Shown piece after piece: positions 13,401-27,100 of a stretch of DNA of 64,000 bases (the first letter of the stretch is position 1; each line of letters opens with the position of its first letter). The stretch covers positions 60,332,864 to 60,396,863 of the forward strand of contig CM077115.1 of NCBI GenBank assembly GCA_039619475.1, in the 5' to 3' direction. This DNA comes from Icerya purchasi. Taxonomy: Eukaryota > Arthropoda > Insecta > Hemiptera > Monophlebidae. The notes under the pieces are model-generated. The model was not told the DNA's origin. It searched no databases and saw only the letters and a list, made by a program, of their open reading frames with translations. The translations under genes were made by a program, and so were the position numbers.

Positions 13401-16400
13401 GTATATTGTAAATTTAAAGATTATAAAGATTACGGCATGTTTAAAATTATTTTCAGCATAGTAGTAAAATAAATTTTTCCAACGTTTCAACTAGAATAAT
13501 AATTGGTGTAACTGTGCAAAATGTGGCAACATTCTGTTTAATATGGCTTATTTTTATTTTTCTATAATTTTATTCAGTAAATCAGTCATTATAAATAAAT
13601 AAATTGTAGCAGCTTCTTTTTACTTTTTTTAGTTAGAAACACTTTTGTATAATTCACTTACTGCTGTATCACGTGAAAAGCAATTTATTTTAATTTACTT
13701 AAAAGATACATATATTTGTTTCCTGTCACCTGTGCCAGTTTTTAATAAGTTTTCGATATGTTCGAATATTTTAATATATTTCCAAGTTGTATTACTTTTT
13801 GTGATTATATTATTGCTGTTGTTTTTTACAACTGGATGCTTAGAATCTAACTGAAGTTTAAATGAAATTTAAAACAGAAAAATGTATAAAATATTTGTTT
13901 ATTTATGAGATTGTATTGAAACTAATGGAGAATTAAATGATATTAAAGTGTATCTAATTGCTTTTTTTATGTAAGGTGACGACAGATGTGAACAACGAGT
14001 GCACCAGAAAACATTCGGGTACATCGGCATCAGCCCCGCTGGTAACAGGAGTTCTGGCGTTGGCATTAGAATTAAAGTAAACGAAATGATATTCCGAAAT
14101 TATTCAAAATAATTTGTAATTTTTTTATTTAATGCTTGCATAGTGAATAACGGAACGAAACCGTTGCATTAATCTATGAATATAGTCGCTGACAAGCGTG
14201 AATACTTAAGTTAAGTAGCTCGTTTAAAAAATAGTAATACAGTAACATCGTCATTAAAATAATAAAAACTATTGTATTTCAGAACGTCTTACTCTATTCA
14301 ATGAAGAAATAAATATTATTGGGAGTAATTATTTTAAAAATAAAAATTAAAAAACACTGTTTTTTACTTTTAGTTATGGAGAAATCGATCACCCTGTTTG
14401 CTAAAATAAATATAATTATCAATATAGCGAACAACAATGGAGAACATTCATTTTACAATTTCTAGTCAGTGATTTCAAAAAAACTAGATAGTTGCGTCCA
14501 GTTTTTTATTCGGCTTTGTACGTGAACTTTAAGATAACAAAATAAAACTAAACAATCAATTTGTTTTTTTAAAAACAGCCTAGTAAGTTTTCTCTATTGG
14601 TTAAAAATAGACTGATTTTTTTTTTTTTTTGAAAAGTTAACAAAAAGCTCTTGCTCTTTTGAATCAATTAGGAAAACAATTCGATCAGAGATTGATAAAA
14701 TTAAGTAATTGAGAGGAGGGATGTCATGTTAAGAGGGAAAGGACATTATAAAAGAGGTACAACAGGGGCTAGAAAGAAAAGGAGAGAAATGAAGAACAGT
14801 CTTGGTAACACGATGCGATGAACATTTTTGGCTTTATTATTGGAGTTTGTGTAGAAGTAGTAAATGTGGGAGGAGAGAAACTTTTTGGGCTTATTAACGT
14901 TAAAGGGAATAAAAGTTGCAGCACTATTCGCATAGAAAAGGGCAGCAGAATACAAGGAATTAGCTTATTTAGAAGAAATATTTTCATACGACTCTGAACA
15001 TTGTCGATTATCGGGTGGATTCTGTCTTTTACAATTGCGACTGAAAGGAGGGCGGTTTTTTATTGGAAAAATCCGAGATAGGATGTTTAGAAGAAACAGT
15101 AGGAACGAACAGCAGATGGACTACGACGTTGCTTGGATATATGTTCAAAAAGAAAACAGTGTTGGAGCATTGAATTGGGGATCTGATGCTTAGAGGGACA
15201 TTAAAAATTAATTTAAAAATTGATGTAGTGCACGGAAGTTGAGTTCCTTCAAATTTTATTTCTACCAATTGTGTGAAGATCTTTTTTCTATAAATAAGTT
15301 TAACAGAAGCAACAGATATATAGAGGAGAGCAAACCTTTCACGATTTTTTCCTCACAAATGGAGGAATCGAGTCCGGAAACGATATCGAAGGGATTTAAA
15401 AGATTTGTCGGAATATAAGCTTTAAACGTATTGCTTTAAAAAAGATTCATTATCAGTTTAAAAAGAGTTGATGTCAGATATATTTGAAAATTAAATCAAT
15501 ATATATGGTTTTCCTCTAAGTTTGAATTTGAAAACAACTGAAAGATATTTCGTATAATAATCTAATGATTGCTAATGGATGAAAATTTCCGATATTTTTA
15601 CCATTAGAACCCTTCTCTAAGAAAATAATATAAGGGGACCTGCATGGTTAAATGGAAAGGATGTATCTCTTTTCGCTAATCCTAATTCCTTTTATCTCTT
15701 GATTAATCCTGTTCCTCCTCCTTTTTTTTTTTTTTTTTTTTTTTTTTTGTTGGGCTCGTCAACCAAGGACCATTACCCAGAAACAAAAGGTAAGGAAAGA
15801 AGTCGGTTATATTTTGATTCGATCAGAAATTTTAACTAAAAAGGAACAAATAGCAGGAATAATTAGTGGGGAAGGAAAGGACAGGATATAGGATGCACAA
15901 TAAGGGGTAGGAAGTCCAAGCTTAAGCAAATAAGAATATAAGGCAGAACGCTCCACCGAGAGGGATGAACACTGGAAGAACACATGATCGGCGTCGCAAA
16001 TAATTGCATCATCCGGATGGAGAGGACAGTGTGGAGAAGAAACCAAGGAGAAACGAAATCTGAAAGAAGGCAGCAAAGAATGGCCAAAGCGCATACGAAC
16101 AATGGAAACAACTTCAGAACGACGAAGGGAGGAATGTAAAAGAAACCATGAATATGAAGGAAGAGTAGGCTGGACTGATAGGTAAAAGGAACAACTGTTG
16201 GAAAAAGAAGAAACATAGGTATCCGACCAAAATCGGATATGAAAGCTTTTACAAACTGATAGCAGGTTAACGGATGGAATTTTTTTAAAAAAAAGACGAG
16301 AGGAAGCAGCAGCAGCCCGAGCCAAGGAATCAGCCGCTTCATTGCCAAATATGCCCGAGTGGCCAGGTACCCACAGCAGATCAATATTGACTGAATGGAG

Positions 16401-19400
16401 ATAGGAAAGATTGTGAATGAGTGAACGTATACGGAGGACAATAAAGTGTCATACGAATGATCAGGAAGAGGAAAGGATATGGCCTGAAGGGCGCTCAAAG
16501 AGTCAGAAATAATTAAAAACTTAGAGGAAAATTGATTCGAGGAAATGAAAATAATAGAACGAAGGATAGCCAACAACTCGGCTGTGAATATGGAACAGAA
16601 ATAAGGAAGTCGAAAAGATTCTGAGAGGTTAAAATCAGGAAGGATGAAAGAAGCACCAACACCACCAGGCCCCCTCGAACCATCCGTGTAAATGGTAACA
16701 TGAGAGGGAAATAGGGAATTGATAGTGCTGTAGAATACCTGTTTAATTACGGCTTGGGGGAGATTTTTTGCAAATGAGGGGAGGATAAATACCTTAGGAG
16801 GATGATAATCAGTGAAGTTGAAGGAGAAATAAAGGGAGATTATTGAACGAGATAATATACGGCCAAAATGAACCGAGACGATGTGAAATAAAAGCCAGAA
16901 TAGGGGTTTTGCTGGGAGTGAAGCGCCAGCTGTTATAAATCGAAAGGTAAGACTGAACAAGAGTAGAGAGGATGCGAGAGGAAGACGTTTAACAAGGAAA
17001 CGATATTAGATAAGATCTACGAATGGATAGGGGTGGCGAATTGGATTCAGCAAGAATAGCAGTAGTTGGAGAGGATTTAAGAGCGCCAAGACAGAGACGA
17101 AGGCAAGAATTCTGAATTACATCTAGTTTGGAAAGACGTGTCTTGGACGCACTACCATAAATAAAAGAACAATAATCAAATTTGGAACGGATAATAGATT
17201 TGTAAAGGGAAATAAGAATATAGGGATCGCCACCCCATTTAGTTGGCGACAGGGCTTTCAGCAAGTTTAACCTTTTAATAGTGGAAGCAGAAAGATATTT
17301 AATGTGTTCAGAGAAGGACAAACGACTATCAAGAAAGACACCGAGATAACAAAAGCAATTAACACGAGAAAGAGATACATTGTTTAAGGATAGGTTGACC
17401 AAAGCAGGGTTATAGGGACGGAGGGTAAAAATAGTATAAGAAAACTTAGAGGGAGAAATTGAAAGATTAATTAAGGAGAGAGAATGTTCCAGCACAATGA
17501 GCGACGAACTGAGTGCTTCATAGGCTGCTAAAACATCCTCAGACGAGGAAAACAGGAGAATGTCGTCCGCAAAGAATAAGGAATAGGAATTTAAAGGAAG
17601 AGAAGCTATACTGATAGTATAGATGTTAAAAAGAGTAGGACTGAGGGAGGAACCCTGAGGAAGACCTCGGAAAACCTTTCTTGGAGCATTAAGAGATGGA
17701 GAGGAGAAGTGGATAGAACGATTTGACATGAGATTGATAATAAGGGAAGAGAATTTAATTGGGATATTAATTGCCGTCATTTTATCTCTTAGAGTGGGAA
17801 GATGAACATTATCGAAAGCAGAGGAAACATCAATAAAGGAAGCTAGGGTGAAATGTTTTTGGATAAAAGATTTGTATATGTGGGAAACGAAAAGACTAAC
17901 ACAATCAGAAGGGCCAATACCAGGCCGAAAGCCGAACATATTAATAGGGAATATATTATTATGCTCTAGCCACCAAACAAGGCGCTTGTTGAGCATACCC
18001 TCAAATAGTTTTCTAATACAGGATGCCAGGGAAATAGGACGTAGGGAAGAATTTTTCTTAGGAATGGGAATTACGATAAAAGAATTCCAGGAGGAAGGAG
18101 TTATACCCTTTGAAAGGAAGGAATTGAAAAGACTAAGAAGAAAACTGAGGGATTGTTCAGAAAGGTTTTTAAGGGCGAGATAGGGTATACCGTCAAGCCC
18201 TGGAGTAGGGCTGGACGATTTGGAGAGAACAGACTTTAATTCATTAAAATTGAAAGCCGAAGTTAGGAAGTGAGGAGGAGAATTTTCCGGAAAAGAAGAG
18301 TATAATTCATCAACAGAAGGAACATATCCTCCCTTGTCCTTGGTTCTATGAGTTTCCCAGCTGGCGTCTGTCCATAATTACTAAATTATCTCGCCTCCGT
18401 TTCTCGCATAGTCTCCTTCCTTCTTCACTAAATCGCTTTTCTTTGGCTGCATCTCGTAATTATCCATTGGATCCTGAAGGTTGTTCCCAGTATGTTGTTT
18501 TCGAGTTAAAACTAAGCCACGTCAGATAAACGAGTGATAAGAAAGACAGTAGTTAATAATAATTGAACAATTTGCCCATTGCCTAATCGCTGTAATAAAA
18601 TGCGATAACGCATAACCTGTTAAGCGATTAATTCGCTTTACAGACAATTATACACAATCCACAAATCGATTTGTGGTATACGTAAATTAAAAAAAAAAAA
18701 AATGAAGTAAAAAGACAATTCTAAACATCTGTACATTATCGTGTAAATACAGTACTAGGTTATTAGTCTTTAATACGAAAGAAATATCTTTCGGAACAAT
18801 ATTTGTGCGTAATCTATAACAGTGAAAAAAAATAAAATTTTAAAAATAAACCAGCTTTCTTTTGTGGTTGAATTTATGTAAATGTTGAATTTCTATTTTT
18901 TTTTGTTTCAGTGATAAACTAACATGGAGGGATGTACAACATTTGCTAGTAACGACATCTGAGGTGGTACCATTTCAGAATAATCCGGGCTGGAAGAAAA
19001 ATAACGCTGGATTTTATTTCAGCCATGATTTCGGCTTCGGCGCCGTTAACGCTTTTAATCTCTTATTAAAAGCTGAAAATTTTATAACAGTCCCGCCAAT
19101 GGCCACTTGCGTCGTGTCTGTCGATTTGAAGTAATTGCAAAAAAGCAAATTTAAATTGAAGTTTTTAATTTTTATTATTAGCTACTGGTAGTAGTCCGTT
19201 TTTTCGTTCTATCAAATTTAATTTAAAATGTAAATTTAGACTATCTTCGTATGTAGTGGAAAATTTATTACGAGGAAAATTCTAGCAAAATTCGAAATTT
19301 GTCCTGAAAATAACATGATCTTGTAATCATAGTAGAAATTCCTAGACGCTTATTACTCTAAATAAATGAAAACTAACAAAAAGTCGAGTGCTAAATTATT

Positions 19401-22400
19401 TTTTTGAAGTAAAAAAAAAACAAAATAAAAACCAAATAATGTTGTTAGAAAGAATTCCAAAAAAAAAAATAATTGAATATATTTTACTTAAGGATTTCTC
19501 CTGCTTCATGTGTTTAGTTAATTTTTTTAATTTACACTATTGATATTGTCATTTTTTTTTTTATTTTTTTTATTTGCGTAACATGTGTTTAGAGGGGAGC
19601 AAGATTTTCCAAATGAAAAAAGGAAGTAATTAAAATGCAATGCGACTGCAAAAACGAAAGGAATGCAAAAAAAAAAAGCGAAAAAGCAGATTGCGAGAAA
19701 CGCCAGACACGGTAGGTAGAATGGAGAGGGAGGAGGAGTAAACAAATTAAATTCCCCCAATTACATATAGTATGTGTATGGGGCTTATACAAAACAGAGA
19801 CCCATGTATAAAAGTGTGTCTTACATAAAAACGAAAATTCATATTTGAATTTTTCTCTTTTTTTGACCGACTTCGCTTATATCACAACATAAACAAGATT
19901 TTTTTTGAGCTCCATATATTTGGTAACGTTTTTTTTTTCTTTTTTCGTGCCATTTACTGCTGCATAGGCCAGAGGCACGGTGAGGATATAGGCTTAAATA
20001 TTATTTATTTCGAAACAGGTGACCGTGTGTTAGGATAGTGTGGCCTATGCGCAGTCTACAAATAATGGTTTGCTGTCTGCGTTGGCGAAGTTGGACTGCC
20101 CATGATTTCGTCGTCGGTTCGACTGCTCGCAGCTTCACCGTGGTCGGAGTGTTCCACCATTGTTGCTGCCACTGCTTGTCGAGGGTTGCCTTGACGTGTT
20201 TCATAAAGTCCTTTTGCGGAACTGGTATTGGTAGATATGGCATCATTTTCGCCGCCTCTTTCGCTGCCTGGTCTGCTGCTTGGTTTCCGATTATTCCAGA
20301 ATGACTCGGTATCCTTGTGAAATTGATCTGAGTGTTTGGTGTGTTCTATAGGATTTTAACTGTGCTCTTGGCTATCGGATGTTGCGTTCTTTTTCGAGTA
20401 TTTTTAATGCTTGTGATGGCTGCCAAAGAATCCGAACAGACCAGTACTTTTAGAAGGTTTTTCGAAATAGCTTCCTGGGTAGCCAATAATAAGCTGTATA
20501 GCTCTGCCGATAATATTGAAAAATATGGAGGCAAGCGAACGATCACATTTGATTCAGTAGTAACTGCACACCCTACAAAGTTTGATTGTTTGGACCCATA
20601 TGTATATAAGATGTGATGATCGGAAAATTGCTTTAAAAGATCTGTATGCGCCTTAGACAAATGATCTCTATTGTTTCGGTCCATGTTCGTAATTCGGAAT
20701 GGATTGTCAGATCACGGAGATAATGCAGGTAGAGAATCGCTGGACATTATCTTGACGTGTTGCATGTTGAGGAACTGTGTGATGTACTTGGCTTAATAAT
20801 ATAACATATGTTGTACATATGGCGATGAAATTTTGGTATTTGTTTGTGCAGGGCCTGGTAAATTTGGAACTGACTGTAAATGAACTTCATGAGAATATAT
20901 TTCCAGTGGAAGCTTAATGGCCATATTGACGCTTCGCAATGTAAGCTCTGTACTGGCGAAGTCCGTAATGCTCCTGTTGCTAGTCTGAGAGTAGTGGTTT
21001 GGATTGCGCCAAGAGTTGATCGTGTGCTTGAATTGGCTGATGGGTAGATCGGATAACCATAGTCACATTTTGAGTGTATTAACGCTTGATAAATTTTAAT
21101 TAGAGAGGATCGGTCGGCACCGTATGAGGTATGCGTCAGTTTCCTCATTATGTTCAGTTTTCGTGCAGAGGATTTCTTAAGATAATTTATATGGTCTCTC
21201 CAATTCAGTTTATTTGGTAACATTACAAGCAAGCAAAAAGTGCGATAGATTCATTCTAAATTACTTTAAATTTAATTTTTTAATTCCAAATCTTTTTTTT
21301 TTTTTTTCTGTTAGCCCAGCTCTCACCCTTTGGCGCCAGTCTATCTAGATCTAAAGATTTACCTGTTCCTTCTTTGCGCCACTTTTTTTCTACTAAATTT
21401 TTTTAAAGAAATAATAATATAAAATCGAAATAAAACTGCAAGGGAAGAAGCATACATATTGCCCCAATGGGGGATCTAGAGTACGTTATTTCGATTTTCT
21501 GTTATTATTTCTTTGAAAAATTTAGTAGAAAAAAAGTGGCGCATTTTAAGAAAGGAAGTTATGCTGCCGCACCCTATATTTCGAATCAGCTGTTTTTAGA
21601 TATAACACCTTGCATTCTAAAGATATTGACTCATTTACGATTTGGTATATGGATATCGATAATGTGTAAAATTTGCTTTAAATTCCTTTCACCAGTTTTT
21701 CTCTATACCATATGCCCGATTGACCTGTGCAGTCCAAATTCAGCATAGTTATTGCTCTTTACTGTTCCTGACCTTGCCAAATGTAACGGCGTCCGGTGAT
21801 GAGCCAACCTTACTCGTATTCGATAGATTGTGATGATATAATCTCGCTCTAAATCTTTTCTCCATCAAACCACGGATCCTCCTCGATCTTGCTTCTAATG
21901 GAATAATATTTTTTCCGTTTAGTTTCACTCCTGCTTTTATACTCTGCACTTCCATTTTTTTTTTTTTAAATTTTTCTCTTATACAAGACACGAATTTCTC
22001 CCAGTTTAGGATAGACACAAGTTGTTGACTATTTCATTACCCTCGATTATGCCAAGCAACAGAAAGGTATTTAAATTTTCTTTATTACAGAAAATATGCC
22101 GACGGCGCCTAGATGTTGCCTAAAAAAAAATGAGTTATTCAGATAGCCGAACCCTTTCTATAAAAAATTATATCTACGTGCGCTAAATTAGAATTTCTAT
22201 CGTCGCGATAGCCTAGTTGCTAGAGCGCTTGACTTCCGATATGGAGGTTACGGGTTCGATCCCGAGCGACGACGAACTTATTACAAGAATTAAATAAATA
22301 AATAAATAATCGCTAGTAATCACGTGGAAGGCAATAGCAAACCACCACGTTCAACATCATATGCGCGCTAGGCCAGTACACAGCAGACCCACACGGGACT

Positions 22401-24113
22401 GCACTGGTAGCGCGATAACAAGCGGCTACTATCAGTTCCGAATGTAGTCTTCTTGCCTGTGTACACCTGCGTTGCATATATAATAATTGCTTAGTATACA
22501 ACCTATATCTGTACATCTGAAAATGTGAGAATAGGTTGTCCACCAACCATTAGGTTGAGGTTATAATGATGATGATGATGATGATGATGATGATATTGCT
22601 CTTATAAATTTTTGGGCGATCGCATCGCAACTTTGTTACATGGCTGATAAAAATTATAACACGTGTCTATTTAGAGCAGTTAGAATAAACGCTTTCCTGA
22701 TTATTAGTAGAGTAATATTGATGCTTTTTGCTAGGTTTTTTTTTTTTTTTTTATAGCAGTTTCTTTTAAAATAATTTGAAATTGTTTAACATTCCAAATT
22801 GTTTGTAATGTAATAATCATTCGCAAGCGGGTTGAGTTAAAATTTCAAAGTACAAGACTTTTAAATAGGTCTCTTTTTTTTTTATTTCAGTAATTTCATG
22901 TAAAACACAATTTAAAGTTATTTCAAATCCTGCTTTGTTCGCAATTTAACTATCATTCGTAAGGGCGGTTCACATAAAATTTTAAAGCAATAAGTTCTGG
23001 GTTAGATTTTTTTGGTAATTTTATATAAAATTATTTAATTTTAAACGAATAATAAATAGTATCATTAGAAATATGATCTGCGGGAGATGATTTAGTTACG
23101 TGACCACACCCACTCTTATCCGACTTTAGCCGAATGACCGAAACCTTTTAGCAGCAGACTGCAGCGCTACAATAACGTTCTACATTAACTACCTTGCTTG
23201 GCGTATACATATGTCTTCCAGGTTCGAATCAAAAAGTATCATAGGTCAGCAACCTCGTAGGAGAGGTAGGAGATATATAGTGTCACGCCAGCTTCAATTC
23301 AGTGCAGGGAACTGCCTTACACTTACATTAAAGCATTTAGCCTTATGCAAGAATACTAGTCTCACAACAGCATCATAGCAGTATAAGAAACTACCTTCTC
23401 TTATGTTGTAGGCTCTAAAATACTGACTTAGGTAGAAAGCTAAACGTTGCATAAGAGTCAGAGCAGTATAAGGAATTTCCGACTACTACGGCCTCCGGAA
23501 TATTAACTTAAGTAGGAACGTACGTCAAACACGCCAGATTCACAACAATACAAGGAAATAACCTGTTAAATTTTTTGAGTAAATTTTGAAGTTGGTATTT
23601 TTTTTTTTGAAATAATTTTGTTATAATCTATAAATTCCGAAAATATCGTTTAAGATTTTGTTTGGTTTTTTCTCAGATCGATTGAAAAATCTAAAGTAAT
23701 CACGAGATTTAAAGGATTACGTGTGACCTTTGCAACGTCCGGTTGCAAGAATTTACCAGCAGAAGTAAACTACATTGAACACGTACAACTTGTAGTAGAT
23801 ATTCATTATTCCAAACGCGGAGATCTGCAAATAAGACTGACCTCTCCACATGGTGAGAATTAAAAAAATATAGAATATTATAAATTAGAAAAAAAAAAAG
23901 TGTATTTTTTTCATATTCATTATAATATATTTCGATTAATTTTGTTTTACATTAATTAAAATCAGGCACAAAATCGCATTTGCTCATGGATCGATCAGGA
24001 GACACATCCACGAAAAGTATTCTTAACTGGCCGTTCGATTCGGTACACTTTTGGGGTGAAACGCCTCAGGGAATTTGGACTGTAGAAATTTTCGATAAAG
24101 TTAGTAATCTCCG

Positions 24114-24154
<41 letters not shown>

Positions 24155-27100
24155 TGCGTCCCGTAAGTTTTAAGACTACGACTATAGAATCGAAACAAGT
24201 AGCGCTGTCTTCATGAAATTTTAGCAACTTCTTACTACATCCTTCTTACCCTTTCATACCAAGTTTCAAGTCGATCGGATGATTAGTCTCGAGTAGTCAG
24301 TAAATACAGGAACTGGCAGTTCCGCTAATCCGAACCCCAATTCCTGTCCCGGAGGCGAAAATTCACCCCAGACCGGTAATCCGAACACAAAATTCACCCC
24401 AATTCATGTCCAGGTGGTCAAAATTCACCCAAGTTTCCCCCGATTCCTCCGAGTTTCTCCCGGACGGTTCCCGTGCATATCCGCTGATCCGAACGTCCAA
24501 ACAGTGTCCCGAGGTCAATAAACTGTCCAAAGTGTTATTCGGGAGCGCAAGTAACCATAATTAGTGTCCAGGTGCTGAAAGTTCCCCCAAGTTCCCCAAA
24601 TTTCTTCGAAATTCCCCCGGACGCGTCCTGGTTGTTTCCGATAAACCGAACCGATTATTAATTAACATAAGTATATTAATTAATGTCCGAAAATAACCCA
24701 AGTCTCCACTGGCCCCGCCCGCCCTCTGCTACGTTATCGCAATTTTTTTCAAAATTCAGGACCCAAATATGAAAATACCAAAAATTTAACCCCAAGTATA
24801 TCATTTAAAGCTAAAATCTAACCTATAACTCCAGTTCACACCTCTCACACGTATATTTCATTTCCACGCTCGCTCCATCCACCGTCGCGAAAGCGCACGC
24901 GCAGATCCCACACATATATCTAACACAACGTTATTCTGTGCGAAAGCGCATACGCTGATCCTGATACCTCGATTATTTTTTATAAAATTAACTTAAGTAT
25001 AATTTTTTTATTTTCCCGATTCCCCGATCTTACTGCCAGATGCCAAGACGCACGTCCCGATCCCGCGCATATATCCAATATAACGTTCTCCGCCGCAGAA
25101 GCGCACGCGCCGATCCCACGCATATTCCGATGTCCACCGCGATATCCCGCGCACACATGCGCTCCGTTCCCGATACCGCGATTATTTCTTTAATATTTCA
25201 AAGCCTAAGTATACATAATATAAAATTAGCCGAAGTATATTTTTTTATTTTCCTGATTATCCGATCTTACTACCATATGCTAAAGCGCACGTCCCGATCC
25301 CGCGCATATATCTAACATAGCGTTCTCCGCCGCGAAAGCGCACACGCCGATCCCCCGCACGTGTCATCCGTTTACACTGCTCCATTTTTTTTTTGATTAT
25401 TATTTTTTTCACATAATAACCCAATCCCTGCTCTGTTGTCTAAACCTAACCGGTTACCCAAAACATTTATAAATTAACAAATCAATTATTTCTATAGTCT
25501 AAAATAGCCTTAGTCTCCTTTACCCCTTCCACCCTCTTTTCCGATCAATTCCGTTGTTTTAATATCGAATATATCACATTCTATTTACTTTTACTACGAC
25601 CATTAAACCCCCGATCGACGCTCCCAACGCCTCCGTAATTTCATATTGAGAGGTAATTATTTTTTTATGTGACCGCTATGAATGCACACCAACCATTCCC
25701 GCACACCCATCTGCTGTCGTTAGTTCCCATATTGTTCATAATAACTTTTATTCAACTCCAAGTATTATGGAATTATTCCAATTATATATATTTTCTTCAC
25801 TTCCGATCATTTCTTCTGACCGTTCATAATAATTTTTGGTATTTTCATACTTAGGTCCTGAATTTTGAAAAAAATTGCGATAACGTAGCAGTGGGCAGGC
25901 GGGGCCAGTGGAGACTTGGGTTACTTTCGGACATTAATTAATATACTTATGTTAATTAATAATCGGTTCGGTTTATCGGAAACAACCAGGACGCGTCCGG
26001 GGGAATTTCGGAGAAATTTGGGGAACTTGGGGGAACTTTCAGCACCTGGACACTAATTATGGTTACTTGCGCTCCCGAATAACACTTTGGACAGTTTATT
26101 GACCTCGGGACACTGTTTGGACGTTCGGATCAGCGGATATGCACGGGAACCGTCCGGGGGAAACTCGGAGGAATCGGGGGAAACTTGGGTGAATTTTGAC
26201 CACCTGGACATGAATTGGGGTGAATTTTGTGTTCGGATTACCGGTCTGGGGTGAATTTTCGCCTCCGGGACAGGAATTGGGGTTCGGATTAGCGGAACTG
26301 CCAGTTCCTGTATTTACTGACTACTGTCTCGGTTTGGTGACTGTGCGCGTAACATACTGTTGGCTGTGTTGTCATAACTTTAAAATGGAAACAAATCTCG
26401 AACAACGCGCAGCGATTAAGTTTTGTTGGAAAGCGGTTAAAAGTGCGACGGAAACGTTCGAAATGATGAAAATGGCTTAGGCTGAGTCTGCTTTGTCTCG
26501 TGCTACTGTATTTCGGTGGTTTAATTCGTTTACTTCGGGTAGCGAGTGCATCAAAGACGAAGAGAGAGGTGGGAGACCATGCACAACGAAAACAGACGAA
26601 AACATCGCTCGTATTGCCGATTTCTTGAAGGAGAATCGAAGTGCGGGGTGTAGGTTGGTAGAAGAAGAAACTGGAATCCCTAAATCCATCGTTCAACGCA
26701 TTATTCGAAACAATTTACAGAAACGGAAGATTTGCGCGCGCTTCGTTCCACATGCTCTGACAGCTGAGCAACAAGAACAACGCGTCTTTCATGCGCGCGA
26801 CACCTTCTCGAAATGATTGAAGCCGATCCGAATTTTCTTGAAAGCATAATTACAGGTGACGAAAGTTGGTGTTTTGCGTATGACCCTGAAACGAAGAGGC
26901 AAAGCGCGGAATGGTGTGGAACAAATTCCCCGCGACCCAAAAAATTGCGATTTCAAAAGTCCAAAGTAAAAACAATGCTTATCGTGTTCTTTGATTCAAA
27001 AGGAATTGTTCACAAAGAATTTGTTCCTCAAGGTGTTACTGTCAATGCTGCATTCTATCAGCAAGTTCTAGATCGCCTTTGTAAAAGAATTGCGCGCGTC

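Larger units (their letters stand above)
15721..18359 (-). mobile_element. R1/jockey-like LINE with RNase H, 5' truncated
   Basis: Minus-strand element ending in a poly(A) tail (T run 15721-15748). It contains a nearly whole RT, RNase H and C-terminal zinc segment, broken by about two frameshifts (near 16990 and 16330). Its 5' end stops within the pre-RT linker at about 18359, where an unrelated plus-strand LINE scrap begins. It sits in the intron between convertase 1 exons d and e, in antisense to the gene. Confidence 0.85.

Noticed and set aside
22201..22273. tRNA gene
   Set aside because: A and B boxes and a T arm are present, but the anticodon stem does not pair, the acceptor stem has a mismatch, and the sequence runs into a SINE body with a second copy elsewhere.
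25040..25315. 91-residue Arg-rich protein in the long-TIR element
   Set aside because: It is a frame through the GC-rich tandem repeat; the peptide repeats with the DNA and has no motif.
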